Below are positions 24,155 to 35,931 of a stretch of DNA of 64,000 nt, piece by piece. Each line of letters begins with the position of its first letter. Within the stretch, counting starts at the first letter, position 1. The stretch is from Gautieria morchelliformis (Eukaryota > Basidiomycota > Agaricomycetes > Gomphales > Gomphaceae): positions 186,001 to 250,000 of the forward strand of contig WHVA01000109.1 in assembly GCA_015179125.1 (NCBI GenBank), read 5' to 3'. The notes under the pieces are model-generated. The model was not told the origin of the DNA, searched no databases, and was given only the letters and a program-made list of their open reading frames with translations. The translations under genes and the position numbers were made by a program.

Positions 24155-25395
24155 ATGGCACCCTCCCACACTTTCCAACTCCCTGACCTTTTCTCCCATT
24201 GCAATTACCCTCTCCGATACCACAAGAACGGAGATGCCATCGCCGCGGCTTCCGATGCTTGGTACCAGAAAGGATGCAGCAACTTCACCGAGGAAAAGCG
24301 TCGCCAATTGTCTGTCCTGGCAGCAGGCAAACTTTCAGCGTATGCCTACTACGATACCGACGACGACCGTCTACGATGCGTCTGTGATTTCATGCAGCTC
24401 ATATTCCATTACGGCGACGTCTCCGAAGGCTTGATGATCAGGGGGAACGAGATGGTCGCAGACATTGTCATGAATGCTTTCTGGTTTCCCGATGCCTATC
24501 GCCCTACCCACGCCCCAGGCAAGCTCCATCCGAAACAGGAGCCCGACCTAAGCAAGCTGTCGCGAGAGTGAGTCTGATCTATCCCCACATCAATCACACA
24601 TGTTCACATATTCGCTCGTGCAGCTTGTGGCTTCGCTGTACACGAGATGGCGGGCCGGGGTTTCAAGCTCGTCTTCGCGAGAATTTGGGTCTTTTCTTCG
24701 ACGCTCGTCATGTCCAGTCCGAGCACCGTCAGACTGGCGTCATCCCCACCACCCAACACTACATCGATATTCGGCGCGACAGCAGCGGCCTAAAGCCCCT
24801 CATGGACTTTCTCGAATACACCCTCCACATGGATCTCCCTGACTGCGTCATTGAAGACCCCTGTATGAGATCCATCAAGCAGTCCGTCAACGATTTCTGC
24901 ACATGGTCAAATGTATGTACCCAGCCTTTTGAAAACCGCACAGGGGTAGCTAACCGTCCATTCAGGATCTGTTCTCCTTCAACAAGGAGCAGGCTTGCGG
25001 CGAATCTTATAACATGGTCATTATCCTAATGAAAGCGGACGGCCTGGCGCTCCAGGACGCAGTCGACCACGCAGGCAATATGTGCATCAAGGCCCTCGAC
25101 ACCTTCCGCGAGACCCGGCAGCGTTTGCCCTCCTGGGGCGCAGAAACCGACAGGGACGTAGATCGCTACGTCCGGAGTCTTGAGGGATGGCTCACGGCCA
25201 ATCTCCATTGGAGCTTCCTGTCGGGGCGCTACTTTGGCAAGAAAGGCCCCGAGATCAGGAAATCCCGAATCGTAGAGCTACTTGCGCCAAGACCTGCGTT
25301 GAAGGATGTGAAAAACAGGTGCGCGTGGTCCCGCCTGGATAATTTTTTTTTTTCGAGTTACTCAATTTCCTTATAGATATGTCGCGGCCTTTTGA
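24155..25395 (+). CDS. Terpene (sesquiterpene-type) synthase B
   Basis: This is a close paralogue of synthase A with the same intron positions. Exons are 24155-24567, 24624-24912, 24966-25318 and a tiny last exon 25377-25395, encoding 357 residues. The Asp-rich region again departs from the class I rule (CDFMQLIFHYGDVSEG: Gly where the first Asp is expected, and Glu at the last position). The NSE-type motif (NDLFSFNKEQACGE) and HWSFLSGRYFG are intact. Synthase A is the same protein with moderate divergence. The last exon is my choice: without splicing, the frame runs on into a poly-T stretch and ends at 25376. The pair suggests a local tandem duplication; both copies look functional at the sequence level. 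Confidence 0.85.
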
Positions 25396-26695
25396 TAGTG
25401 GCCAGCGGGAGACACTTCAACAACACGCCTACCCGTGGTAGAGCCTCTCGGCCACGCGCCGTCTGGATGTCACTCCACTCTCCCCTTACTTATTTGGGTC
25501 ACCCCTTTTACTTATTAATTGGCTTTTTACACGAATGATGCATATAGCCAGAGCACTGTAAATCGATGCAATATATTATTGTAGTTTCTTGTAAACAGTC
25601 CGACTGCATCAGAATTAATGGCAGTGCCTCCAAGAGCATGTCCGGCCTTCTGCGTAATCCGGGGCCACTACGATGCACCAGTCGTCCGTGCGTATCCGAT
25701 TCATGCCACAACGGCGGAATGAAAGTCAGGGCCTCCGGCGGTCTCGATCAACTGCGCCCTGATTAACAAAAGGGTGGTCCTAAAGGGATCTCGGCTTGCT
25801 TTTACTCTAGTTGTGTAACAAGGCAGCTATATTTGACGGTTATGCGACGTCTGCGCTCGGTCAGCCTCGGTGTGGACGTGGTACCGTTCTGAACGGACAT
25901 AGGCATGAGTACGACAGTCGACAATCCCGCGCGTGGGCAGCTCGAGAGGGTACCCGGGTATGCTTCCAGTCGGATGGACTACGAGGCCGGAATAAGACCG
26001 ATGATTTTCCGAATCCGGGGGTCTCGCGCCGGTGAGTGCGCAGAGCGGGGACGTGTGGCATGGGAATGGGGTGCAATCAGTGAGTGGTGGGAATCCTAGA
26101 TCCAGTGAAAAGATCATAGAATAGTTGTAGCATCAGAAAGTATTCGAATCCTCTATTCTAATCTATTTAAACTAGTGTTTTTGTATACCAATAGATATTA
26201 GCTCAACTGAAGGGGGTGCCTAATATTTCCAATTCAGTTGAGCTAATATCTATTGGCAGCAAAATATAATATGAAATGGGTATTTGAGGACGGGGTCTTC
26301 TCGGTCACAACGTCGGTGGGTGTTCCTACAGGAGAATGGCATCTCGAATGTCCAGAAAGGAATGCGAGAGGGAGGGGGAGGATGCCTTCTGCGTCTCGAA
26401 AATTACAAGGAAATACGACAGTGATGGTACCTCCAGTCTTGGTTTGGCAGCCAAGAGAAGCAGCAGTTGTCGGGCAAGCTGATTAGTAACAAGACACGCA
26501 CGAAGAACGGGTTTAAAAAGGAACCTTGAGGCAGCTTCGTTCGTGAATATTACTTAAAGCAAGTACCTTCAAATTCATGTCTGATGATGATAGACCACAT
26601 AGGTATAGATGTATGGGTAGGCTTCTCGAAGCTTCAAGCCAAGCGCAGAGGAGTCGAACTGTATTACGTAAACGACCTGGCTTGGCCACGACACC
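25396..26695. other. Intergenic region with a foldback repeat
   Basis: No convincing gene is seen. Open frames around 25810-26120 on both strands have no family resemblance. The 26188-26256 palindrome is listed separately. Confidence 0.4.
26188..26256. repeat. 69-bp foldback (MITE-like) palindrome
   Basis: The left arm CCAATAGATATTAGCTCAAC (plus TGAA) is matched exactly by the reverse complement at the right end, giving a 24-bp perfect stem around a loop of about 20 nt. A half-copy at 21515 shows it is dispersed. No transposase is linked. Confidence 0.8.
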
Positions 26696-28381
26696 ATGGC
26701 TTTCTTTTCCCCGCGCCAGCAGCTGGTTCATGTCGAGCACCTTGACCGTCCGCCGACATTCCCTTACCCACATGTCCCGGTTGATAAAGGCGCATGTCGT
26801 CTGCTTGGGCCCACCGCGCTGGTATGTGTCGCCAAAGCCTTTTACCCACGGATCTAATGTTTAGTTACTCTCCTCTTTATTGCTCCAGGTCGTCCAGGCA
26901 CTGATGGGAGGTCTCGTTGTTGCATCGCTGGTATTTAAGCGGCAGAGGGAGAAGCCAATGCGACCATGGCGTATATGGTACGCAGTTCCTCGATGGGTGC
27001 GGAGTTAGCGGCGGTAAAGCGTTGCACGCTTTTTGTAGGTTGTTCGACGTGTCCAAGCAAGTTTTAGGACAGGCATTCGTGCATGGACTCAACCTCATCA
27101 TATCCGACCATGTGGCCCATGTGGCACGCGGCAACCCGTGCGATTTATATTTCCTCAATATCCTCATAGATACCACCATCGGTGAGGCTCAACATGTTCA
27201 CTCCCGCCAGCGCCTTGATGCTGTTTTGCTTTCGTGGCGGAAAGGCGTAGGCTATATTTATCTAGTCCTTCATTTGGCTGATAAGCTGTTCACGGAGCGT
27301 TTGCAACTGAAAGGCTTTCGATCGGGGCAGTACGGAGATCCTCCTTCAATAGCCTTCTGGGGACGGCAGGCTGCTGTCTATGTCTTTACTATTTTGACTA
27401 TGAAGCTCCTTCTGGTCGGCTTGTTCGCTGCGTGGCCAGGTATCTTGGCTATCGGCGAATGGTTACTGAGTTGGACTGGTCAAAGCGACAGATTGCAGGT
27501 CATATTGTGAGTTCTTGATGTGCATATCGTACTACGTTGACCGTGCATGTTTTCACAGCGTAATGGGCATTTTCCCGATAATAATGAATGTTCTCCAGTT
27601 CTGGCTCATAGACTCTATCGTCAAGGCTTCTGCGTCAATATCTACTGACCCGAATGATCGGGTGATCGATGACAGCTCTCGCCAGCCTCTCTTCCGCGCT
27701 CCCGACTTGGATGACGATGACGATGACGATAACACCCTCCACCCACAAAGAAGACACGACATTGAATCGCCACCTACCCCGCAGTCGAAATCGTCTCAGC
27801 GCATTAACGGCAACGAAAACAAGTCTCTGGCGTCTACGTCGTCGGCTACTCTAGTGGAGCCATCGTCGATGAACTCACATTCGTATCCTCCAGAACGTTT
27901 ACCCTCTGCGCTAACAACCGTCGCCGCGAATCCTACCCCCACAAGCCCGCCTTCTGCTTCTACAACGTCTTCTATGTCGTCATTAGGGTCGAAGAGGTCT
28001 AGGAGGCGATCTCCCCCGCCTCCAATCAGACGACCTCCTCCTGACTTGTCGAATAGCGCTCGCTATACTATATCAGCAACTCCCTCTCCGACGGTGAGCA
28101 GGTCTACCCAACGTGCATTATCTTCATATACCACATCTTCCTCTCCGCCCAAGACGCAGCCGCGTCATCGTCATCGATCCACTCTCACCCAGGGAGCTTC
28201 GAATGCGGAGGTGTCTGGAGAGCCAGTGGAACAGGCGTGGGATAATTGGGCGGAAGGTGATGATTGGGCGGAGAAGGTGGAAGAGGAAAACTGGACTGGA
28301 CGTCGTGTAGGTGTGACCAAGGCGGTGCTCGACATTTGGGGAAGCAAGGGTAGTACAGGAGCCAGTGTAGAGGTCTCATAG
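26696..28381 (+). CDS. STIMATE/TMEM110-type multi-span membrane protein
   Basis: Exon 1 (26696-26821) encodes MAFFSPRQQL through CRLLGPTAL. A 67-bp intron leads to VVQALMGGLVVASLVFKRQR and EKPMRPWRIW; the next intron ends at 27038 and exon 3 gives LFDVSKQVLGQAFVHGLNLI. Further blocks are ARGNPCDLYFLNILIDTTIG, YIYLVLHLADKLF and YVFTILTMKLLLVGLFAAWP, then GIFPIIMNVLQFWLID after a last intron near 27510. This order fits the STIMATE family, described in fungi as vacuolar membrane proteins and in animals as ER proteins that promote STIM1-Orai contacts. About four membrane segments precede a long, disordered Ser/Pro-rich C-terminus with an Asp run (DDDDDDDN) and a final WDNWAEGDDWAEKVEEENW stretch. 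Confidence 0.85.
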
Positions 28382-28678
28382 CGTACCAAGAGAGACCATC
28401 TTGTTATAATTGCACGCAACATAATCGAGCACATTCATTGGGTGAGGTGCGTGACGGGACCGGGCGTATGGTCCGGATAGCCGCACGTACCGCGTAATTA
28501 ACGATGATCATGCAACATGCGTCATCATGATCAACGAGTGTTTGCATATCTGTGATTTGCTGACACACAATACTACCAACCTTGACAGTATAATTGAACT
28601 AACAACTACAGTCAAAGCTTCATTACTTGTCGTCTTCTACCCAAGAGCAGCAGCCAGTGGTTCACAGGACCCACTTGA
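28382..28678. other. Short gene-TE boundary, nothing recognised
   Basis: This is the 3' flank of the STIMATE gene before the first copia element. No feature is seen. Confidence 0.35.
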
Positions 28679-29981
28679 TGTTGCGCGTCGAGTCACGTGC
28701 TGCAGTTGATTAGCTAATTAGTCTGAGTTTGAAGGAAAGGAATCTCATTTGTTCCTCCTTCGAACTCAGGCTCTGCGCTGACAGGTTATGGGCCCCGTGC
28801 CCTAGTCGAAGGAAGAGAACACATAAAATCCATCCATCATGCCAGACTTGGAGATCGAAGGCCACATGAGAAGCATAAAGCTCATGAGCACGAATTACAA
28901 CACATGGAGCATCGTGATGCAGGGCAAGCTGATGACAATCAACGCATGGTGGATTGTCACTGGAGATTCAATAAGACCTACCGACGCGAGAGAGACAGAA
29001 AAATGGTTGCTGAAAAGGGAAGAAGCGGCCGGCACCCTGTTGAGGTCGCTTTATCCACACAATACATCCACATCGAGGGAGCGATGGATGATCCCATCGA
29101 GATGTGGAAGATGCTAAGAACGGCTCACCGATCGCAAGTTGCAACCACTCGATTCCACGCAATACAAAAACTACTGAGCATATGAAAGGAAGATAGCGAG
29201 TCCCTCACAGACTATGTCGCTCGCACAAACTCAGCCATGAACGATCTCACAGCGTTAGCTCCCAGCACACTCATTGCCCAAAACATCATTGATGAAATTG
29301 GAATACATGCAACCATCGCAGGACTTGACCAAACAGAGTATGGTGCCTTTACCTCGTCTCTACTGCTGATTGGCACGCTCGACCGCACCACCGTGTCCAC
29401 AGCCTTCCGGAACGAAGACCTGAGGCGTCAGGCGAGTGCAACATCGTCAGGAGCATTTTCTGCAGCCAGAGGAAGGAAAACCATTGTCGAAACGTGCACC
29501 GTATGCAAGAAGCGAGGCCACACTCAGACCGATGCTGGGCCGCTCATCCAGAGCTCAAGCCCATGCGGAAAGGTGAGGAGAGAAAAAAGGAAAGGGGAGT
29601 GAACCAAGTGACTGAAAATGCATCAGGTGATATTGTATGAGAATTTGCCGGAAACGCGAGTCTGCGGTCATCATTCCCATTGTCCCCCAGCAGCAATGCT
29701 GATTTATGCTGGAACCCACCAGCCACATGACCCCACATCGCCACTGGCTGTGCAACTATGAACATTACCGTGTACCCATCCGTCTAGCGACGAACGATAT
29801 TGTGTACTCAGCTGGAAGGGGGAAAGTCTTGTTTACCACAAAGGTTGATGGGCAAGCATCACGGAATGTTATGTTCTCAAGAGTTCTACATGTACCGGAT
29901 CTCCAAAATAACCTACTCGCTGTACTTCATCTCACCACCCATCACAACTTCTCAGTCAATATTGTGAAGGATCGTATCTCA
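28679..29981 (+). mobile_element. Ty1/copia element 1, 5' part, decayed
   Basis: A primer-binding site GGTTATGGGCCCC (28784-28796) follows an LTR end GCTGACA (28783). The LTR start is uncertain; TGTTGCGCG at 28679 is the best candidate. Within the LTR, GAGTTTGAAGGA and its complement form a hairpin. From 28839 a gag-like frame begins MPDLEIEGHMRSIKLMSTNY with the copia gag core NTWSIVMQGKL. Stops and frame changes occur near 29117 and 29190, and a zinc-knuckle relic (CTVCKKRGH) lies near 29490. Near 29700-29980 a protease-region relic (RVLHVPDLQNNLLAVLHLTT) appears. The element is cut at 29981 by the LTR of copia 2. Confidence 0.8.
28784..28796 (+). promoter_or_regulatory. Primer-binding site of copia 1 (half initiator tRNA)
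   Basis: GGTTATGGGCCCC immediately follows the 5' LTR. It is complementary, with one G-U type mismatch, to the anticodon arm of initiator tRNA-Met, the half-tRNA primer used by Drosophila copia and yeast Ty5. Confidence 0.7.
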
Positions 29982-30832
29982 TGTTGGGTGCATTTATGCT
30001 CCTGCACCAAAATCAAGCCAAATAGATTCCACCATTTGGATTTCTTTTGATTTTTGACCTGAAATCATGCTGACATTCATTCTATGATTTGTCAAATTTT
30101 TCTTTGATTTTTCGAAGCTGTATTTCTACTTCTTTTCATGTTCTGTCCAACTGACCCTTTGTGGGTGGTTGTGGACAAGCTTCCTTTTTGAGCTGTGGCT
30201 GTTCACTAACGCGCTACGTTCTATGGGCGCTTATCATGGCACATCATTGCCTCACGGGCGCTAAAGCGCCGGCTAGTAGTACATGCGCATTAGACACATT
30301 TCCCCCCTCTCTCAGTGACCACTAAATTCACTGAGAGAGGCAAGTAAATTAGTCTTATTTTCCTTTGATTTGTTGACCCAGAAATCTTGTAGTGAATTGA
30401 TTTCTAGTTAGTGTATAATATATTTAGTGACCACTAAATTCACTGAGAGAGTGAATTGATTTCTAGTCTATTCTTTTGAGCAACAAGTCCAGTCCTACTG
30501 CCTATAATTCCTGTCCTCTACAGGGTTATGGGCCCCGGAGACACTTCACAGAAGCTTTTGGGTGTTGAGAAGCTTGCTACAGATGGAAGTAATTGGTCAT
30601 TGTGGCGAGCCACTCATCAGCTATTTCAAGTCTAAAAATCTACTCAAGCATGTAGAAGGGAGAGTCACTCGACCTCCTGATCCTCCAGTCATGCCCCCAG
30701 GCCATATTCTTACAGAAGCTGAGGAAACTCAGATGGATAAGGCTGAGGAGAAGCTGGAGAGATATCTTGCTAGAGAAGGACAAGCCAAGACCCAAATCAT
30801 CGTCTCAGTGTCAGAGTCACTAGCTCTGATGC
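29982..30832 (+). mobile_element. Ty1/copia element 2: 5' LTR, PBS and gag stub
   Basis: The LTR runs 29982-30522 (TGTTGGGTGC...CTCTACA). The PBS GGGTTATGGGCCCC follows at 30523-30536. A frameshifted gag start (KLATDGSNWS, then KSKNLLKHVEGRVTRPPDPP) ends abruptly at 30832 where a gypsy LTR begins. The LTR has two copies of a CAGTG...CACTG segment, the first a perfect 11-bp stem at 30307-30339. LTRs of the same family occur at 46041 and 52395. The element sits inside the protease region of copia 1, so it is younger. Confidence 0.85.
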
Positions 30833-31293
30833 TGTAAGGGCAACCCTGGCTGGTTGTGGAGATCACACTACCACACAACTGACAAGGGGAATTCCAAAGT
30901 ATGTATAAATGAACAGAGTATACAAGAGAGGGGATTCTCACCTGATAGGGGGAAATCCAAAGAGAAAAGTCTAAGGACCCCCAATGTCAGCGAGCGCGTA
31001 TTATACTACGCTGCGCAGCCAGGGACAACACTTGGCACCTGCCATCAACCCTGCATCCCCCTGACCTCCCTGACCCTTGATGCCACCTATTATGCGAGTC
31101 GCTTGATTTCCAACACTGTTCTGGGAGTGGAAGTCGGAAATTGGAGTGGAACTGGCAAGGCGAACAGAACTGGTGGAAGTTCTCCCAGAAGCGGAATCAT
31201 TTCCGAAAGCGGAGGCGGAGATGGAATCGGAACTGAGAGCAGAGTCGGAAATGGAGTTGGAACTGGGAATGGAAAACAGGGTGTCCCCTGACA
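30833..31293 (-). repeat. 3' LTR of gypsy 1
   Basis: On the plus strand it begins TGTAAGGGCAACCC and ends TCCCCTGACA. The homologous solo LTR at 57909-58239 has the same ends and a 5-bp duplication. A polypurine tract (AGAGGGGGGGTGA on the minus strand) lies immediately upstream in element orientation at 31294-31307. Confidence 0.85.
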
Positions 31294-31299
31294 TCACCC

Positions 31300-31530
31300 C
31301 CCCTCTAGCGTGCTGCGTCCTCGAAGCACGGGACATGAGGGATTGAAATGCCAGTGAGCGGATTCGGCGAGGGGCACCGGGGTGTGTCCTATAGAACTCA
31401 CGGAGTTTGTCTGGAGCAGAAACATCTTGCTCCGGGACCCACGAATTCTCCTCATACCCATACCCTTCCCATTTCACGAGGAATTGGAGTCGTCCTCGCA
31501 CAAACTGGCTGTCCAGGATCCGTTCCACCA
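31300..31530 (-). pseudogene. Chromodomain end of gypsy 1 polyprotein
   Basis: The frame reads VERILDSQFVRGRLQFLVKW, then EGYGYEENSWVPEQDV. This is a chromodomain with aromatic-cage residues of the kind fused to integrase in chromoviruses, thought to guide integration to marked chromatin. The frame then runs through AFQSLMSRASRTQHARGG to the polypurine tract. It is out of frame with the upstream integrase part. Confidence 0.85.
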
Positions 31531-31620
31531 CATAGTGCTCTTCCCCATCTACAATTTATGGCAGAGGTGGTGGACGAGCCTTCCGACCTGGAATTGGGTC
31601 CTCAAGCATAGGGAGTAACT

Positions 31621-32620
31621 TCACCACGTTGAAGACGGGGTGGAGGCGGGACATGGACATCGGAAGTTGGAGGCGGTATGCATTCCGTCCAACCCTGTGA
31701 AGGGCCCAAGGTAGCGGTGGGCAAGCTTCTGCGAAGGGCGTGTGGTGCGGATGTCACTTGCATCTAGATACACCTTGTCTCCAACTTGGTACTCCGGGGC
31801 AGGAACCCGGCGTTGGTTGTAGTACCTTGCCATGTCATCCTTGGCCTTCGCAAGGGCCGACTTGGCTTCCGAAAGGGTGGAGTCCATGCGGTCTCGGAAC
31901 TCATTGACCATCTCGAGTCGGGACTCAGCCTGGTGTGGTTCGAAGCCCATCCGTGGGTGTCATCCGGAGTCAAGCATGAAGGGAGTCTGTTGCATGGCGG
32001 AATGTACATGGTTGTTGTATTGGAATTCCGCCAGTGGAAGCAACTCATCCCAGTCATCCTGCCTCTCATTGACAAAGAGGCGGAGATATTGCTCCAACTC
32101 CTGATTGACCCGTTCCATCTGTTCGTCACCCTGCGGATGGTACGCTGTGGTGGTAGCCAGCTTTATGCCGAGCAGGCGGTAGAGCTCCCGAGTCAGTTCC
32201 GCGACAAACTGCAGACCTCGGTCAGAAACAACTTGCTTCGGGAGCCCATGCAACTTCCAGACATGTGCAAGGAACAGGCGGGCCGCTCCAAGGGCTGTGA
32301 TCGTCGTGTGTGTCGGAATGAAGTGGGACACCTTGCTTACCAAATCCACGACGTTCATGATTGCGTCGTAGCCATGAGACTCCGGGAGTTCAACGATGAA
32401 GTCGACACTGATGGTGTCCCAGCAGGATTCGGGAATTGGGAGCGGAACAAGTTCTCCGACAGGCGGATGTTGTTGCGCTTTGGTTCGGAGACAAAGGTCA
32501 CATGTGCTCACGTACTGTCCACTGTAGCGGGACATCTGAGGCCACCAGTAATTCTGAGCCACTAACTCCAGTGTCTTCCACCTGCCAGAGCGACCCGTGT
32601 GTCATGGTGCTGGGACACGA
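31621..32620 (-). pseudogene. Integrase region of gypsy 1 polyprotein
   Basis: The zinc-finger tail (YVSTCDLCLRTK), the catalytic core (VDFIVELPESHGYDAIMNVV, SDRGLQF, ERVNQELEQYLRL) and the GPF region (DKVYLDASDI, HRYLGPF) are readable. A TGA at 31960-31962 interrupts FMLDSG-HPRMGFEP where related integrases have Arg, consistent with CGA to TGA. A frameshift separates this part from the RNase H part near 32600 and another follows near 31660. Confidence 0.85.
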
Positions 32621-34502
32621 TGCGGCCGCGAAGGTCCGCCCCACCTGGAACATAGACCTTGCCTCTGAAGTGGAGCAGTCCATCACATTCCGACCATTCT
32701 GCTGCCCGTACAGACTGTGAGTGCCCTTTCCGAAGTTCCTCCACCGCCTTCACCACCGACTCCTCCTTCTCTCCATTCCGGTACTGCCTCCAGATGTCCC
32801 GGAGCATTTGCGCTTCCGCCCCAACTGCAGTCACTCCCTCTAGGGTGTGGATTGCAAAGAGACTAGGGCGGAGCAGTGTCATATCCACATTGTCCCCACT
32901 TCCACTTCCATGATCCGCACGGCGGGATAGGGCATCGGGCTTGCCCATGGTGCGGCTGGGGCGGTGGTGGAGCATGAAGTCGAACCGGGACAGGTGTAGG
33001 GACCACCGTGCTTGTCGTCAGTTCAACTTCTTAGATGTGCGGAAATACTCGAGGTTCTTGTGGTCTGTCCAGATCTCAAACGGGCATAGAGCACCCTCGA
33101 GGAAGTGTCGCCACTCCTCCAGCGCTCGGATGATTGCCAGCATCTCCTTGTTGTGGATCTCATAGTTCCGCTCGACCGGACTAAGGCTTTTAGAGAAGAA
33201 AGCAATCGGATGCCATCCCCCATCATCTTCCGATGACTGTTGTGACAAGACCACTCCGGTAGCTGTGTCGGAAGAATCCGCCTCGACTTGATAAGGGCGA
33301 GAGTCATCAGGAAAGATCAGGACCGGGGCGGAAGTGATCAGCTCTTTGAGTTTGTCAAAGGAGGCCTGTTCCGGCTCTCCCCACTGCCATCCAACCTCCT
33401 TCTTGGTGAGGTTGAAGAGGGCATGAGCGTGGCAGGAGAAGTCCTTGATGAACCGCCTGTAGAAATTGACAAACCCAATGAAGGACTGGACCTCTTTCTT
33501 GTTCCGTGGCACAGGCCAATCCGATACACCGGAAACTTTGACTGGGTCCATTTCCACCTTTCCTTCCGACACAATCACCCCAAGATACTCTATCCGCGTC
33601 CGCTCAAATTCGCACTTTTCCGGCTTGAGACACAGGTTGTATTCCCGGAGCCGTTCCAGCACTCTCTGCACGACTTCCCGATGTTCCGACATTGTTTTTG
33701 TGAAGATGAGGATGTCATCGAGGTAGACACAGACAACCCCTTCTGCTATCATGTCACGGAAAATGTCATTCATCATTGTCTGGAATGTGGCGGGACTGTT
33801 GGTGAGGCCGAAGAACATGACCTGTGGCTCAAAGAGTCCTCGGTTGGTGCGGAATGCGGCCTTCCACTTGTCTCCCTCCCGGATCCGAACATTATTGAAG
33901 CCCCAGCGGACATCCAGCTTAGTGAAGTATTTTGCCCCGCGGAGTTGTGTGATTAGTTTGGAAATGAGTGGAATGGGGTACCGGTTCTTGATCGTGATCG
34001 CATTCAAGGCCCGGTAATCCTGCACAAGTCTGAGCGAGCGGTCCTTCTTCTTGATGAAGAACACCGGAGATGCCATGGGTGACTTGGAGGGGCGGATCCT
34101 CCCTGTATGGAGGTTTTCCGCAAGGAATGCATCGAGCTCTACCTGCTCCTTGGGTGACAGTGGGTAGACTTTGCAGTTGGTGGGCTTTGACCCAGGCTCC
34201 AACTCAATGGCATGGTCCCACAGCTTCCGTGGAGGCAGGGCATCAAACGACTCCTTGGCAAAGACGTCCTCGAACTCCCACAGGTACTCTGGGATTTCCG
34301 CCTCCGCTCTATCATGCTTCTTGGAGGCTTCAGCAAGGCGTTGCAAAATATTTCCGGTGGCGCAGATGTGTTCCGCTTCCGGTGGAAGGTTTACGTACAG
34401 CAAGCGCTCCCCTTCCGCCAGTGTATCTTCCGGGCCGAGTCGGATGACGTCGGAGTCGGAATCGGAATCGGAAGTGGGACCCGGTTCAAATTCCGCTTCC
34501 AA
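32621..34502 (-). pseudogene. Reverse transcriptase and RNase H of gypsy 1
   Basis: The RT frame (34502-33018) has RPSKSPMASPVFFIKKKD, LVQDYRALNAITIKNRYPIP and the catalytic VYLDDILIF, followed by an RNase H start (EADSSDTATGVVLSQ) and WTDHKNLEYFRTSKKLN. A TGA at 33018-33020 replaces the usual Arg before RQARWSL; beyond it the frame continues with HRPSRTMGKPDALSRRADHG to about 32600. The YLDD box is intact, so decay is recent enough for domains to be read easily. Upstream gag and protease are missing. Confidence 0.88.
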
Positions 34503-34576
34503 GTCTTCTTCTGCAAGCAGTGGATGGGGGCCAGAACGACATGTCTGTATGAGCCGTTCGGTCTTCTGCTGCTCCC

Positions 34577-35458
34577 AAGTCTTTCTCTGGTCAAAGATGG
34601 GAGTCTACAGGAGAGGGCTCAAGACGGTGATCACAGTGAGGTCAAGTTTACACAAGCTAGACGTATGATAATTGAACTGGGGAATATACATGCGAATGTA
34701 AACTACTTATATCGAATGCTCGTATGGTAACAGCGAATGGGAAAGAGGCCGTCATGAGTCAGGGTTGATAGAGGTATGCAGTCACGATACAAATAGATGA
34801 AATAAACATACAATAGAGTGAAAGAGGAGTGCGAACATGAAACGACGGAGAGGAAAGGGGGTGAAGGTACTTATGTACGAAAACACATCTTGGGACCTGC
34901 ATATACGCTACCCTGCATGGACTCTTCATCTACTGGGTTGATCCCACATGACCTATGGGTAGGACATCCCGCGAATGCATCCCGGCCATATGAACACCTA
35001 AAGGGGTTGGATTGAGAAGATGATGGGGCCAGTGATGAGTATCAAGCTGGGTAAGGGATGTCAATCGTGTTTGATGGCGTGCCTGCTGGCGAATGATGCA
35101 AGCAGTGAATGGTCGTTCGGTGAATGCGACGAAGGGCAAATGGAATGATCATAGAAGAGGCGTGGCCCAAGGGAGGGGCGAAGCCACGCAAACATAGAGG
35201 AGGACTGGAGGAAGGCATAAATGAGTCACGTCATCCGGTCAGAGGAACGTCAGACGGGGTTTGAGCCAGGGAGGTGATAGGACCTGTGATGAACTATTGA
35301 GCCAGGGAGAGGGCGTTGATTGGGTATGGATAGCGCTGCTACATGCGAATGACATGGAAGCAAATAAACATTCGGCGAATTCGGCGAGGAGTGAACAGGG
35401 AGAACATAAAAGTGGAGTGTCAAGGTTACTGGGTATAAGAAATAGACAGGTCATGACA
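34577..35458. repeat. Partial copy of the 1.26-kb LTR family
   Basis: It aligns with 48370-49290: shared words include GGCTCAAGACG-TGATCACAG-GAGGTCAAGTT, TATGATAATTGAACT and AACTACTTATATCGAATGCTCGTA. It ends GTCATGACA at 35458, like the complete copy. The 5' third is missing at the gypsy 1 junction, so no target duplication is visible. Confidence 0.8.
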
Positions 35459-35931
35459 GTGACCTGGCCCTCTGTACCCTCGTTCTCTCTGGGACATCTG
35501 AGCATGTTTCTCAGTTGTTGAGAGAAAGATGAAATGCAGTCTGACCTGTTATATGAACAGCAAACATCATTGATACCATTGTCTACATGCTGCAGTCAAT
35601 GGTGCTTTCCCTGTTAGGACATGTGGTCAATCAAGGTAGACAATGGCAGATTACCCACATTAATAGATACAGCTACAGACAAATGAGCCTCTGGTCCAAT
35701 TAGGATGATACAGGAGGGTATTCACTTGGAAAACACTTTGATGTCCTCCAACTTTGATAAGGCCACGTTTCTGCCTGCTGCCCAGCCAACTTTTGCCACG
35801 TGACCAGAGACAAACGCCAGGCCAGGCTAGGGATGGCCAAGGATTCAGAACTTAGAACCAGCAGACTTGCCTATGAAAATTCTGTGTTTGGAAAAAGGGT
35901 TGACCCACTCTTTTGGTCACAATTAGAGTGC
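35459..35931. other. Unassigned sequence between TE fragments
   Basis: No open frame or repeat could be recognised here. Confidence 0.35.

Larger units (their letters stand above)
30833..34576 (-). mobile_element. Ty3/gypsy chromovirus 1, decayed, 3' two-thirds
   Basis: Read on the minus strand, the element keeps part of gag-pol (RT, RNase H, integrase, chromodomain), a polypurine tract and its 3' LTR at 30833-31293. It is truncated on its 5' side near 34577, where an unrelated LTR copy begins. The 3' LTR abuts copia 2 at 30832. Several frameshifts and two in-frame TGA codons make it non-autonomous. Confidence 0.88.

Noticed and set aside
30243..30262. Hairpin GGGCGCTAAAGCGCC followed by GGCTAGT as a Helitron end
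   Set aside because: The hairpin is directly next to CTAG without the usual spacer, it lies inside a copia LTR, and the sister LTRs have GTAG or GTGC instead of CTAG.
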